DNA from: Flavobacterium sp. 270
GTDB taxonomy: Bacteria > Bacteroidota > Bacteroidia > Flavobacteriales > Flavobacteriaceae
Reading direction: 5' to 3'
DNA length: 64,000 bases
NCBI RefSeq assembly: GCF_004368785.1
Contig: NZ_SODM01000002.1
Coordinates: 682,001 to 746,000 of the forward strand
Part shown: positions 9,352 through 18,369 of the stretch, one piece after another
Numbering within the stretch: the stretch's first letter is position 1
Layout of the letters: each line of letters begins with the position of its first letter
Position numbers and translations under genes: made by a program
Notes under the pieces: generated by a model
Databases searched by the model: none
Told to the model about the DNA's origin: nothing
What the model saw: only the letters and a program-made list of their open reading frames with translations

Positions 9352-10182
9352 TTAAGAAATCATCATTTGATGTATAATTTCTTTTGATAATTCTAAGTGA
9401 TCTCCACAATAATCTTTCCACGCCAGTCCCATTTCTCTCAAATCGTATTTGGCAACGATGGTTCCGTAGCTTTGTAATTTTCCGTCGATTGTCGGATAAC
9501 CGATAACGTAAATTGTTTGCGCTAATTCCAAAGCCAATTCAATATCGTGAGTGGAGAAAATAACCGTGTTTACTTCCGAAGATTTTCCTAATAAGTCGAA
9601 GGCTTTTTTTACTTCCTGAATGTTACCAACGTCTAATCCTGAGAATGGTTCGTCTAAAACTATAAAATTATCAGACGAAAACAACTGTTCAATAATCGCA
9701 GTTCTTTGTCTTTGTCCTCCAGAAAGTTCGTTAGGATATTTGTCTTTGCAATTCTCTAAACCCCATTCTTTTAGGTATTGTTTTATTTTAGTTTCTTTTT
9801 CAGATTCTGAAAGTTTTGTTTTTCTCAGCGAAAACTTTAAGGCCTCGGTAACGGTTTTATGTCTAAATAAAGTGTACTTCTGATCTACCAAACCAATGTC
9901 GCCTTCCTTAACTGGTTTGGCCGCATTTGGTTCGCTGTTGTCAAAATCCCTAATTAAAACTTTTCCGGTATTTGAAGGAACCAATCCTGTCAATGCTTTA
10001 AAAAATGTTGATTTTCCTCTGCCCGATCTACCTAAAAAAGCAATAACCTGACCTGTACAATCTACATTTGGGCGGATAACATCCTTTTCAATTACATTTA
10101 TATCTTTAATGATAACGGTATCATCATACGCCACGCTAAGATTTTCTACGTATAAAAGTGTTTCTTTAAATTCGTGTGTCAT
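9352..10182 (-). CDS. ABC transporter ATP-binding protein (NitT/TauT type)
   Basis: 276 residues with Walker A GRSGRGKST (about 49-57; the usual middle Ser is Arg), Q-loop VDQKYTLF, signature LSGGQRQRTAI (about 151-161), Walker B FIVLDEPFSGLD (about 171-182) and H-loop STHDIELA. It resembles TauB/SsuB-type import ATPases. A short insertion before Walker A (ENLSVAYDDTVIIKDINVIE plus KDVIRPNVDCTG) makes it slightly longer than usual. Only two bases separate it from the permease gene, so the two are certainly cotranscribed. Confidence 0.88.
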   Translation of the reverse strand: MTHEFKETLLYVENLSVAYDDTVIIKDINVIEKDVIRPNVDCTGQVIAFLGRSGRGKSTFFKALTGLVPSNTGKVLIRDFDNSEPNAAKPVKEGDIGLVDQKYTLFRHKTVTEALKFSLRKTKLSESEKETKIKQYLKEWGLENCKDKYPNELSGGQRQRTAIIEQLFSSDNFIVLDEPFSGLDVGNIQEVKKAFDLLGKSSEVNTVIFSTHDIELALELAQTIYVIGYPTIDGKLQSYGTIVAKYDLREMGLAWKDYCGDHLELSKEIIHQMMIS

Positions 10183-10184
10183 GA

Positions 10185-10955
10185 TTATATTTTTGAATAT
10201 CTAAATATGGCTTTTCTTAAGTAATTGATTCCTGAGTCTAAGCCAAGACCTATTAATAATATGATGATTTGAAGCGCAATAATACGTCCGGTATTCATAA
10301 ATTTATCCGAGTTTTTAATTAAAAACCCTAAACCTCCGGAAGCTACAACAATAGATTCTACCGTAACCAACATCATCCAGGTAATGGCAAGATTTTGTCT
10401 GATTACATCAATAACATAATCTACTCTTCCTAAAATAATTACCTGCCAAAGTACTTCCCATCTTGTACATTTTAGCATTTTGGCGTGATCAAATTCTTCT
10501 TGCGGAATGTCTTTGATTACGGCAATTAATGAGGTTGTTAAAAACGTAGTTAAGAAAATAACCAAAATCCAAACCTGCATCATTCTTGCATCGTGAATTA
10601 CCATTGTGATATAAAACGAAAGTCCTGTAAAAGGTAAAAATCGAAATTTAGTAACAAATTCTGAAATGGATTTTAATAACGGAATCGGCCATGAATAAGC
10701 TAATACTAATGAAATTAATGTTGCTAAAAAGATAGAAATAAAACACAATTTCAAAGAATTGAAAATATGAACTACTAATCCTTCCTTATATAATTCCTGA
10801 AAACCAGTCAAAACCTGACTTGGAGAAGGAAACAAATGTTTTTCGCCAGAAGTGGCAGCAAACCAAATAATAATCAAAAGAACTAACCACCCTGTTAAAA
10901 TTAGGGTTTTATTGGTCTTTGATATTTTTTCAAAGGGCGTTAAAAATTTTATCAT
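10185..10955 (-). CDS. ABC transporter permease (TauC/SsuC-like)
   Basis: 256 residues with about six membrane helices (around 17-36, 65-88, 95-120, 125-145, 185-205, 225-245) and an EAA-like cytoplasmic loop at about 152-175 (EEFDHAKMLKCTRWEVLWQV), where the ATPase docks. One permease chain would form a homodimer. Its binding protein is encoded immediately upstream as an OmpA fusion, with a hairpin in between. Confidence 0.88.
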   Translation of the reverse strand: MIKFLTPFEKISKTNKTLILTGWLVLLIIIWFAATSGEKHLFPSPSQVLTGFQELYKEGLVVHIFNSLKLCFISIFLATLISLVLAYSWPIPLLKSISEFVTKFRFLPFTGLSFYITMVIHDARMMQVWILVIFLTTFLTTSLIAVIKDIPQEEFDHAKMLKCTRWEVLWQVIILGRVDYVIDVIRQNLAITWMMLVTVESIVVASGGLGFLIKNSDKFMNTGRIIALQIIILLIGLGLDSGINYLRKAIFRYSKI

Positions 10956-10965
10956 ATTTATAGTA

Positions 10966-10990
10966 AAGGCTGTCCCGTAAGACAGCCCTT
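10966..10990 (-). terminator. Intra-operon hairpin between binding-protein and permease genes
   Basis: Stem GGCTGTC (10968-10974) / GACAGCC (10981-10987) with a 6-base loop. On the transcribed minus strand it is followed by TTTACTAT, a poor U-tract, so partial termination or 3'-end protection of the upstream mRNA is more likely than full termination. Confidence 0.6.
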
Positions 10991-11005
10991 TTTATATTTA
11001 AATTA

Positions 11006-12820
11006 TTATTTCAAGAAAGTAATAACTACACGTCTGTTAAGTGCTTTTCCGGCAGCCGTATTATTGTCACCAATCGGATCGTTTTGTCCTTTTCCGTCAA
11101 CCATTTGAAAACGGTTTGCAGGGATTCCTTTTTGTTTCAAATAATTTACAACCGCTTCTGCTCTGCTTTTTGATAAAGCTAAATTAGAATCTGGATTTCC
11201 AATATTATCGGTGTGACCCACAACCGTTAATTTTGTGTTTTCTGCCTGAACCAAAAGGTTGTAGATTTTCTCTACTTCTTTACTTGAACTGTTAGAAATT
11301 TCTGCACTTCCGGTATTGAAATTAATTTTCCATTCCCCAGAAGCTACAACTTCAGTTGCTTGATTTGTATAATCTGCTTTATCTGCAGATGTTGACTCAA
11401 TATCATTAATGTTTTTCAGGAAGAATAAATTTACCGCTTGTTCGTAAGGAACAACTGCTCCAACATTTTCGTTAAATCCAAAAGGATTCAATTCTGTTAA
11501 ATATCCGGCAACTTGATTGTACACAGATTTATATCTGTTAACACCGTCTGATAAACCATAATACTGCATTGCATCAGCATAGTTGAAAACTTTAGATCCA
11601 CCCATGTTATAAGTTAATCCGCCTTTTGTTCCTTGCTGACCTTTAAACATTTTATACCAATAATCTGCAGTTTCTAATTTGTAAGTATCTGCAACTGCCT
11701 GAGAAGCTCTCACTTTCCAGTCTTCATAATTTTTCATTTGGTTTGAAGCTGTAAGTGCAGATTTCAGAATATTAGAAACAATATCCGGATTTTTTTCTGC
11801 CCATTCTTTTACACCAATAATTGTTGTTGGCATTTGGTTGTTGAATTCTTTTGTAGAAACGATATCAACAAAACCAGTCAATTTATCAAAAACTGTTTTA
11901 TCTCCAGGCGTCCAAGTTGCACAACCGTCGATTTTTCTGTTTACTGTTTTTCCAGTTAATTTTCCATCAACAACTTCTTTTAATGTAACTGTCCAACCTG
12001 TAGTTTGAGATTTAATCAATTCTTCAGCAGATTTAATGTAGTCATCATTTTCAGAAGGATAAATGTTTACTGCATCTGCATCGTAAGTTGCAGGATCAGG
12101 ATTTACTTTTAAACCGTTTGCAAAACAATAGTTTACAGTCGTAACCCAGTCACCGTCTCCAAGAACTGCAGAAATTACAGCTCCTTTCATAGATTTTGGA
12201 TCTGATTTCCAGCTTGGTGGCCCGATTAATTTATCTTCTCCGTAACTCATACCTACAGCACCCATAACTTGTACGTGGTATTTGTCTTTTCCGTATTTTT
12301 CGTTTAAAGATTTTTGAACAGAACTAATGTAAAATGGCGCACCATCTCCCATTATTATTACAGCAAAAGCACTTTTATCTGAACTTGGAAAAGCTTCGCC
12401 TTTATCAAATTCTTCAATAAATTTCATTTGCATATTACGCAATTCTGAAAGCCAGTCCTGACGGATAATTTCAAGATTAACTCCGTTTTTTTCCATCAAA
12501 GAACCTTTTGTTGTTTTAGGTCCACCGTTAGAAACAATAATTCCAGATTGTGCATTCCATGCATACGCAGCAATTCTTACTAAAGGTTTGTTGGCAACTT
12601 CTGAAGATACTTCAGTACTTGGCAATGGTATTTTTTGAGCGTTTGTAACGTTATTAACATCTGTTGAGTTAAGCTCCATTCCGTCTAATTGCTTCGAAAC
12701 TGCCGTTTTAATTCCAGGAGAGATATAATAAACTCCGGCTAAAATTGCTCCAATTGCAACGATCACAATTAATAATTCAGAAAACGTAGTTAACTTTTCT
12801 GTTCTTAAAATTTTTCCCAT
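11006..12820 (-). CDS. Membrane-anchored ABC substrate-binding protein fused to an OmpA-like domain
   Basis: 604 residues in three parts. A membrane anchor lies at about 13-33 (LIVIVAIGAILAGVYYI). A periplasmic two-lobe binding domain of the SsuA/TauA/NMT1 type covers about 75-480 (AAYAWNAQSGIIVSNGG, AVLGDGDWVTTVNY, GVKEWAEKNPDIVSNILK). A C-terminal OmpA/MotB peptidoglycan-binding domain covers about 495-604 (VVGHTDNIGN, LSKSRAEAVVNYLK, NRRVVITF). Binding proteins for this transporter class are normally free or lipid-anchored, so tethering to the cell wall is unusual. Substrate unknown. Second domain assignment (OmpA) is surer than the first. Confidence 0.83.
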   Translation of the reverse strand: MGKILRTEKLTTFSELLIVIVAIGAILAGVYYISPGIKTAVSKQLDGMELNSTDVNNVTNAQKIPLPSTEVSSEVANKPLVRIAAYAWNAQSGIIVSNGGPKTTKGSLMEKNGVNLEIIRQDWLSELRNMQMKFIEEFDKGEAFPSSDKSAFAVIIMGDGAPFYISSVQKSLNEKYGKDKYHVQVMGAVGMSYGEDKLIGPPSWKSDPKSMKGAVISAVLGDGDWVTTVNYCFANGLKVNPDPATYDADAVNIYPSENDDYIKSAEELIKSQTTGWTVTLKEVVDGKLTGKTVNRKIDGCATWTPGDKTVFDKLTGFVDIVSTKEFNNQMPTTIIGVKEWAEKNPDIVSNILKSALTASNQMKNYEDWKVRASQAVADTYKLETADYWYKMFKGQQGTKGGLTYNMGGSKVFNYADAMQYYGLSDGVNRYKSVYNQVAGYLTELNPFGFNENVGAVVPYEQAVNLFFLKNINDIESTSADKADYTNQATEVVASGEWKINFNTGSAEISNSSSKEVEKIYNLLVQAENTKLTVVGHTDNIGNPDSNLALSKSRAEAVVNYLKQKGIPANRFQMVDGKGQNDPIGDNNTAAGKALNRRVVITFLK

Positions 12821-12847
12821 TTTATATTTAAAATTTAAATTTATGTA

Positions 12848-13969
12848 TTAAAAAATATCCCCAAAACCGCCGCTCGATAATTTATCTTCTTTGGTCATTT
12901 TATAATTCGGACTTGTATATTTTGTTGAGTCTGGAATCGTGTTGTCTCCCGTTTTAATTTCATCAGCCAATGAATCTAATCTTGAGTACAATTCGTCGTT
13001 ATCAACAGAATATTTAGAAGTTAAAGCATCAATGTCAATTAAGTTTTCAGATGTTTTAGCAATATCCTGAGCAATTGTAGAAGTTACTACTTCAAGAGCA
13101 TATTCTAATTCCCAGTCTTTTGTGAACATCATCGCGCTTTTTGCACTTTCTGTAGCTTCTTTAGCGTTTCTTGCAAACTCATATTCTTTTTGAAGCATCG
13201 TAACTGTGGCGTCAAAATCGGCAATTTTAATATCGATTGCTGTTCCAGCCAAAGTTAATTTTCTATCCATTTTTCCTAAAACATTAGCACGAACGCCATA
13301 TTTTTGGATAAAACTTTTACTTTGCTCATATTGAGTAGAAATTCTTTGTGAGTCGCTAAGTTTTCTTGCCAGTTCACTTTGCAGCGCTACATACTCGTCT
13401 GTATCTTTAGCCGCAACTCCATTTACTTTTACCATTTCATCCATCGCAGATTTTAATCTTTCTGACTGACGCTGTAAACTTAAAACTTGCTCCTGAAATG
13501 ACTTTGCTTCTTTTTCAGCTTTATTGGCTTCAATTTCCATTTCGCCTTTTAATCCTTTTAGCTTCGCTTTTGTATTTTTAAAAACTTCACGGTTTTTAAT
13601 CATTTTTTGCTTTTGCTCTTCCAGTTCATTAAAAGGATTACTTTGAATTAATGCTTTATGAAGATTTTTGGTTGCAAAACGAAGTCCTTTCATAATAACA
13701 GGAAACATCATCACTAAGAAAACTAAGAACACTCCTGTTGCAGATAATGCGATCGCCTGCCCAAGCATTGTAAATAATGGCGGAATAATATAAGTCCAGA
13801 CTAAATATCCTCCAACTCCTAACAATCCTAATGCTAAAGCCCAGAATAATGACTTTTCGCCTTTTTTAAGTACTCCGGCTTTTAAAGCAATTTCACCTTT
13901 AGATTCATCAAAGTGTTTTAAAATTGGTAATGATAAAAGAGTGCTTTTCTCTTGTTCGAATTTGTCCAT
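12848..13969 (-). CDS. Uncharacterised membrane-anchored coiled-coil protein
   Basis: 373 residues that I do not recognise. Two hydrophobic segments lie at about 43-64 (LFWALALGLLGVGGYLVW) and 70-95 (AIALSATGVFLVFLVMMFP). Then comes a long charged coiled coil (about 115-290), an acidic stretch, and a Gly-rich end (SSGGFGDIF). The layout, with paired helices and a PspA-like coil, suggests a scaffold facing the cytoplasm. Its start ATG shares one base with the stop of the upstream gene (TAATG), so the two are translationally coupled. Confidence 0.75.
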   Translation of the reverse strand: MDKFEQEKSTLLSLPILKHFDESKGEIALKAGVLKKGEKSLFWALALGLLGVGGYLVWTYIIPPLFTMLGQAIALSATGVFLVFLVMMFPVIMKGLRFATKNLHKALIQSNPFNELEEQKQKMIKNREVFKNTKAKLKGLKGEMEIEANKAEKEAKSFQEQVLSLQRQSERLKSAMDEMVKVNGVAAKDTDEYVALQSELARKLSDSQRISTQYEQSKSFIQKYGVRANVLGKMDRKLTLAGTAIDIKIADFDATVTMLQKEYEFARNAKEATESAKSAMMFTKDWELEYALEVVTSTIAQDIAKTSENLIDIDALTSKYSVDNDELYSRLDSLADEIKTGDNTIPDSTKYTSPNYKMTKEDKLSSGGFGDIF

Positions 13970-14643
13970 TATAGATATTGATTAATTCCTGTGATTACAG
14001 TGTTGATTGATGATAATATTTTTTGTTTTGCTAAATCGTTGGCTTCCATCTTTAATTGAATTTCCGAAAGCTGTTCCATATTTTTTGGATCAATTTTTTG
14101 AAGTTCCATTTTCTTAGTCTCCAATTCTTTTTGAAGTTCAATAATTTTGGCTTCCAATTCAGAAATATTTTTAGACAGATTGTATTTTTCTTTTGTAATG
14201 TTATTGTCTAATTCTGATTTTTTAGATTTCCCAACAGTATCATATTTGGCGTATACCTTTTCAATTTCACTAATATAAAAACCTGATTTTTCTAAAAGAA
14301 ACTCTTTTGTCAAATCTGATTTAATCGTTTTACCCATCGTAAAAGCCATTTGATAACTTTGCGGATTTGTAACTCCAACAGCCATTACAGATTTATACAA
14401 TTCGAAAAAATCAAAACCTTCTGCGTTCAATGATTCAAAACCTTTATTGTAAACTTCAAAAATTTCGTTTAAAAAAGGATTTGTCACTGCGTTTCCCGGA
14501 AATGAATCGGTAGCCTGAGTTGGGAATTTATTATCTGATGTTGATAAAACTGGTGCTGCAGGCTGAACCGGAGCTGATCCTTCGTTCTTAGCAGCTTCAT
14601 CATTAATGAAAAGGCTCTTCCAATTAAAACTTTCTTTTGCCAT
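13969..14643 (-). CDS. Uncharacterised soluble coiled-coil protein
   Basis: 224 residues with no recognised domain. The N-terminal 50 residues are Pro/Ala/Ser-rich and probably disordered (PVQPAAPVLSTSDN). About 55-130 looks globular, and about 135-205 is a strong coiled coil (ISELEAKIIELQKELETKK). No signal peptide or membrane segment, so it is likely cytoplasmic. It is the first gene of the six-gene ABC/OmpA/AAA+ operon and may partner the coiled-coil membrane protein encoded next. No TAnnTTTG element stands out in the 128-base upstream gap. Confidence 0.75.
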   Translation of the reverse strand: MAKESFNWKSLFINDEAAKNEGSAPVQPAAPVLSTSDNKFPTQATDSFPGNAVTNPFLNEIFEVYNKGFESLNAEGFDFFELYKSVMAVGVTNPQSYQMAFTMGKTIKSDLTKEFLLEKSGFYISEIEKVYAKYDTVGKSKKSELDNNITKEKYNLSKNISELEAKIIELQKELETKKMELQKIDPKNMEQLSEIQLKMEANDLAKQKILSSINTVITGINQYL

Positions 14644-14771
14644 TGTTTTTAGTTGATCTATTTTTTAATACTTCTTTGGTTGTTAAATGTTATACGTACA
14701 AAGAGTTAAAAAGTTACTAATTATAAAAAATATAAATGTAAGTGTTTTTCATATATCGAGGTAACTATTTG

Positions 14772-15212
14772 TTATAAAGTCAGTTTGCTCTCGTCTAAAA
14801 TTTTTACAAAATGAAAACCTTTTGGCCCATAGCCTTGATTGTAATAAAAACGATGCGCAGCAAAATTTCCTGTAAAGGCATCCAGAACAATACTGCTGCA
14901 ATTTAAATCTATTGCTTTTTGTTCAATATAATCGGTTAGTAATTTTCCTATTCCTTTTGAGCGATATAACGGATTGACAACAAAATTGTCTATTTCCAGA
15001 TATTTGCCCGTCCATAATTTAGTTGCAGACCAACAGCCCGTAATTCCCAAACAAACATCTTCATCAAAAACTGCAACCTGAATATAATTATGCGGTACCA
15101 TTTCAGAAAGATATGCTTCATATTTATCAACAGAAAGATTTGGATACAAAAAACGTATCGTCTCAATTTGAGCTAACATCTCTGGGATAGTAGTGAGTTC
15201 TTGTAGTTTCAT
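14772..15212 (-). CDS. GNAT family N-acetyltransferase
   Basis: 146 residues from ATG at 15210-15212. The GNAT motif A, NPLYRSKGIGKLLTDYIEQK (about 88-107), contains the RxxGxG acetyl-CoA loop, preceded by YLEIDNFVV and followed by FTGNFAAHRFYYNQGY (motif B). It transfers an acetyl group from acetyl-CoA to an unknown amine. A longer frame beginning at TTG 15233 is rejected because that TTG is the end of the TATTTTTG promoter element. Confidence 0.86.
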   Translation of the reverse strand: MKLQELTTIPEMLAQIETIRFLYPNLSVDKYEAYLSEMVPHNYIQVAVFDEDVCLGITGCWSATKLWTGKYLEIDNFVVNPLYRSKGIGKLLTDYIEQKAIDLNCSSIVLDAFTGNFAAHRFYYNQGYGPKGFHFVKILDESKLTL

Positions 15213-15230
15213 TTTGACAAAATAGATTTC

Positions 15231-15238
15231 CAAAAATA
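15231..15238 (-). promoter_or_regulatory. Promoter -7 element of the GNAT gene
   Basis: TATTTTTG on the minus strand, 18 bases before the chosen ATG. It contains the TTG that looks like an earlier start. Confidence 0.55.
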
Positions 15239-15459
15239 ATTAAAAAAGAATTGACTTCCCCTAATTTTACAGATAGTTCGCTCTTAAGTAATAAAGAAAA
15301 ACCTTATTTTAACACAAATGAGATAACTTATCTATTAATCATTAAAGTATGCTGCAGAAAAGTAATTATATGCCGAAAATAATTACAACATGTGAAATAT
15401 ATAAAATAAAGACAAAAATTATGTAAGATTTTTTTCTTAAACTCTTCTTAAATTTGCTT

Positions 15460-15638
15460 CACAGGGATTGAGAAAGCTAAATACAACCCTTATAAAAAAG
15501 GAAGCACTGGGACTAATAAAGCTTGTTTGTTCCCATAAAAGACAAAGCACAAGGGATTGATTCTGCTGTATTGTAACCCTAAAAAAACAGAGCATTGGGA
15601 CTAATAAAGCTAGTTTGTTCCCATAAAAGACAAAGCAT
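15460..15638. repeat. Two tandem copies of an 88-bp intergenic repeat
   Basis: Unit 1 begins at 15460 (CACAGGGATTGA) and unit 2 at 15548 (CACAAGGGATTGA), period 88. The right halves, 15504-15550 and 15592-15638, agree at 44 of 47 positions; the left halves are more diverged but keep GGGATTGA, GCT and AACCCT. Each right half has GGGA...TCCC ends that can pair across an AGCTT-like centre. A 92-codon open frame across the region on the minus strand only reflects the repeats. Confidence 0.75.
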
Positions 15639-15666
15639 TGCAGGTTTTTAGGTGCCTGCAAATAAA

Positions 15667-15722
15667 TTATAAAATGGTATTGATTCTCATTTTTGAATAA
15701 GATGAGAATCACCATTTTATAA
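15667..15722. repeat. 56-bp imperfect palindrome
   Basis: Outer arms TTATAAAATGGT (15667-15678) / ACCATTTTATAA (15711-15722), inner arms GATTCTCAT (15682-15690) / ATGAGAATC (15702-15710), separated by a 3-base bulge and an 11-base loop. There is no T-run, so it is not an ordinary terminator. Confidence 0.8.
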
Positions 15723-15749
15723 CTATTTCTAAAACAAAACAGTTATAAT

Positions 15750-15788
15750 AAAAAAAGAGCAGACAAATTATTGTCTGCTCTTTTTTTA
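15750..15788. terminator. Terminator of the ATP synthase operon
   Basis: Perfect stem GAGCAGACAA (15757-15766) / TTGTCTGCTC (15771-15780) with loop ATTA, A-run before and T7 after, so it can act in both directions. It lies 16 bases beyond the atpG stop. Confidence 0.9.
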
Positions 15789-15803
15789 TATGTCTTAAAT
15801 AAA

Positions 15804-16664
15804 TTATCCGTTTAAGGCTTCTGCTCCACCAACGATCTCTAAGATCTCGTTTGTAATAGCTGCCTGACGTGCTTTATTATAAGTTAATTTCAATTGATTT
15901 CTTAATTCAGTTGCGTTGTCAGTTGCTTTGTGCATTGCTGTCATACGCGCTCCATGTTCTGAAGCATAAGAATCACGAATTCCTTTATATAATTGTGTTT
16001 TCAAAGATTTAGGAATCAAAGCTAACACGATTTCTTCTTTTGAAGGCTCAAAAATATAATCTGCAGCAGTAACTGGTTTATCAGATTTAATTGGAGCTAA
16101 AGGTAAAAACTGTTCAACCTGAACGATTTGAGTAGCAGCATTTTTAAATTGATTATAAACCAATTCAATTTTATCGTACTCTCCAGACAAGAATTTTTCA
16201 GTTAAATTTTCAGCAATTCCAGCAACATTATCAAAAGTTAAATGATCAAAAATTGCATTATGATGACCGTGAACTTTATGACTTTTAGCTAAAACATCGT
16301 TTCCTTTTTTACCAATAGGAAAAACATCAACTTGTTTTCCTGCATAAAATTGAGTACGATTTTTAATCTCTTTAATTACATTGGTATTAAATGCACCACA
16401 TAAACCTCTGTTTGAAGTTATAGCTACAAGTAATACTTTTTTTACTTCACGTTGTGTAGTGTAATCTCCTCCAACTTCACCCTCAAGTGTAGCAGAAAGA
16501 TTTTGTAGTAACTCCGTTAATTTCTCAGCATAAGGGCGCATTGCAGTGATTGCATCTTGTGCTTTCTTAAGCTTTGCAGCAGAAACCATTTTCATAGCCG
16601 ATGTAATCTGCATCGTCGATGAAACGGAAGTAATTCTATTACGGATTTCCTTTAAATTTGCCAT
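15804..16664 (-). CDS. atpG: F-type ATP synthase subunit gamma
   Basis: 286 residues with the family opening MANLKEIRNRITSVSSTMQITSAMKMVSAAKLKKAQ and the C-terminal ARQAAITNEILEIVGGAEAL (quoted in parts). The gamma subunit is the central stalk that turns inside the alpha3beta3 head and couples proton flow to ATP synthesis. It is the last gene of the leftward atpB-E-F-H-A-G operon and is followed by a strong terminator; atpD and atpC are not next to it. Confidence 0.97.
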   Translation of the reverse strand: MANLKEIRNRITSVSSTMQITSAMKMVSAAKLKKAQDAITAMRPYAEKLTELLQNLSATLEGEVGGDYTTQREVKKVLLVAITSNRGLCGAFNTNVIKEIKNRTQFYAGKQVDVFPIGKKGNDVLAKSHKVHGHHNAIFDHLTFDNVAGIAENLTEKFLSGEYDKIELVYNQFKNAATQIVQVEQFLPLAPIKSDKPVTAADYIFEPSKEEIVLALIPKSLKTQLYKGIRDSYASEHGARMTAMHKATDNATELRNQLKLTYNKARQAAITNEILEIVGGAEALNG

Positions 16665-16692
16665 CTATTAATTTGAGAATGTGACAATTTGA

Positions 16693-16750
16693 AAATTAGA
16701 TAATTAGAAATATCCTAAGACATATCCAATTATCTAATTTACTCATTATC
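16693..16750. repeat. Inverted repeat between atpA and atpG
   Basis: Perfect 13-bp arms AAATTAGATAATT (16693-16705) and AATTATCTAATTT (16738-16750), with a 32-base loop, filling the 89-base gap. It is AT-only apart from one G/C pair; an mRNA-end or processing structure is possible. Confidence 0.65.
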
Positions 16751-16753
16751 TTA

Positions 16754-18331
16754 TTAGTTATATTTTGCTGAAATTTCTTTTGCTGCTTTTTCGATAACAT
16801 CAGTAATGTTGTCATCTAACTTACCAGCTTTTAATGCATTAAGAGTATCTTTATGCTTGCTGTTTAAGTATGCTAAGAAATCAGCTTCAAATTCTTTTAC
16901 TTTATTTACAGGAACGTTTCTTAATAAGTTTTTAGAACCTGCATAAATAATTGCTACTTGATTTTCTACTGTGTAAGGATCATTTAAACCTTGTTTCAAG
17001 ATCTCAACGTTTCTTCTTCCTTTTTCAATTACATTTAAAGTAACAGAATCTAAGTCAGAACCAAATTTAGCGAAAGCTTCTAATTCACGGAATTGAGCTT
17101 GGTCTAATTTTAAAGTTCCAGAAACTTTCTTCATAGATTTAATCTGAGCATTACCTCCAACACGAGATACTGAGATACCTACGTTGATAGCAGGACGAAC
17201 TCCAGAGTTGAACAAATCTCCATCAAGGAAAATCTGACCATCTGTAATCGAGATTACGTTTGTTGGGATATATGCAGAAACGTCTCCAGCCTGAGTTTCG
17301 ATAATTGGTAAAGCAGTTAATGAACCACCACCTTTTACGATAGACTTGATAGAATCTGGTAAGTCGTTCATGTTTTTAGCAATTCCGTCATCAGCAATTA
17401 CTTTACAAGCACGCTCTAATAAACGAGAGTGTAAGTAGAAAACGTCTCCAGGATATGCCTCACGTCCCGGTGGTCTTCTTAATAAAAGAGAAACCTCACG
17501 GTAAGCAACAGCTTGTTTAGATAAATCATCATAAACGATAAGAGCTGGACGACCAGAATCTCTAAAGTATTCCCCAATTGCTGCACCTGCGAAAGGAGCA
17601 TAAACTTGCATTGGAGCTGGATCAGAAGCATTAGCTGCAACAATAACTGTATAAGCCATTGCACCTTTTTCTTCTAACATTTTTGCGATTCCTGCTACAG
17701 TTGAAGCTTTTTGCCCAATTGCAACATATATACAGAATACAGGTTTTCCTGCATCGTAAAATTCTTTTTGATTTAAGATTGTATCGATACAAACAGTTGA
17801 TTTACCTGTTTGACGGTCACCAATTACAAGCTCACGTTGTCCACGTCCAACCGGGATCATAGCATCAACTGCTTTTACACCTGTTTGTAATGGCTCAGTA
17901 ACTGGCTGACGGAAGATAACTCCAGGAGCTTTTCTTTCCAAAGGCATTTCGTATAAGTCACCACCGATTGGTCCTTTTCCGTCAATAGGAAAACCAAGAG
18001 TGTTTACTACACGTCCTACCATTTGCTCACCTACTTTAAGAGAAGCGATACGTTGAGTTCTTTTTGCAGTAGATCCTTCTTTGATTCCAGTTGATGGTCC
18101 TAAAAGTACAACACCAACATTATCTTCTTCAAGATTCAATACGATACCTTCCATACCGTTATCAAATTCTACTAACTCACCATATTGTACATTCGATAGC
18201 CCGTAAACACGAGCAATACCATCTCCAACTTGAAGTACTGTTCCTACTTCCTCTAGCGTAGCACCAGATTCAAAACCTTCTACTTGCTTTCTTAATATTG
18301 CTGAAATTTCAGCAGGTTTGATTTCCGCCAT
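16754..18331 (-). CDS. atpA: F-type ATP synthase subunit alpha
   Basis: 525 residues with P-loop GDRQTGKST (about 171-179), Walker B-type [12 protein letters not shown] and the signature [14 protein letters not shown]. The alpha subunit carries the non-catalytic nucleotide site in F1. Full length for the family. It lies 38 bases downstream of atpH and upstream of atpG. Confidence 0.98.
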   Translation of the reverse strand: MAEIKPAEISAILRKQVEGFESGATLEEVGTVLQVGDGIARVYGLSNVQYGELVEFDNGMEGIVLNLEEDNVGVVLLGPSTGIKEGSTAKRTQRIASLKVGEQMVGRVVNTLGFPIDGKGPIGGDLYEMPLERKAPGVIFRQPVTEPLQTGVKAVDAMIPVGRGQRELVIGDRQTGKSTVCIDTILNQKEFYDAGKPVFCIYVAIGQKASTVAGIAKMLEEKGAMAYTVIVAANASDPAPMQVYAPFAGAAIGEYFRDSGRPALIVYDDLSKQAVAYREVSLLLRRPPGREAYPGDVFYLHSRLLERACKVIADDGIAKNMNDLPDSIKSIVKGGGSLTALPIIETQAGDVSAYIPTNVISITDGQIFLDGDLFNSGVRPAINVGISVSRVGGNAQIKSMKKVSGTLKLDQAQFRELEAFAKFGSDLDSVTLNVIEKGRRNVEILKQGLNDPYTVENQVAIIYAGSKNLLRNVPVNKVKEFEADFLAYLNSKHKDTLNALKAGKLDDNITDVIEKAAKEISAKYN

Positions 18332-18369
18332 CTTAATTTATAATTTAGACACTTTTATGTGTGATAAAA

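Noticed and set aside
15437..15715. 92-codon open frame on the minus strand
   Set aside because: It covers the tandem repeats and the palindrome; the peptide merely repeats the DNA repeat, has many Cys/Trp/Phe and no domain, and lacks a convincing start.
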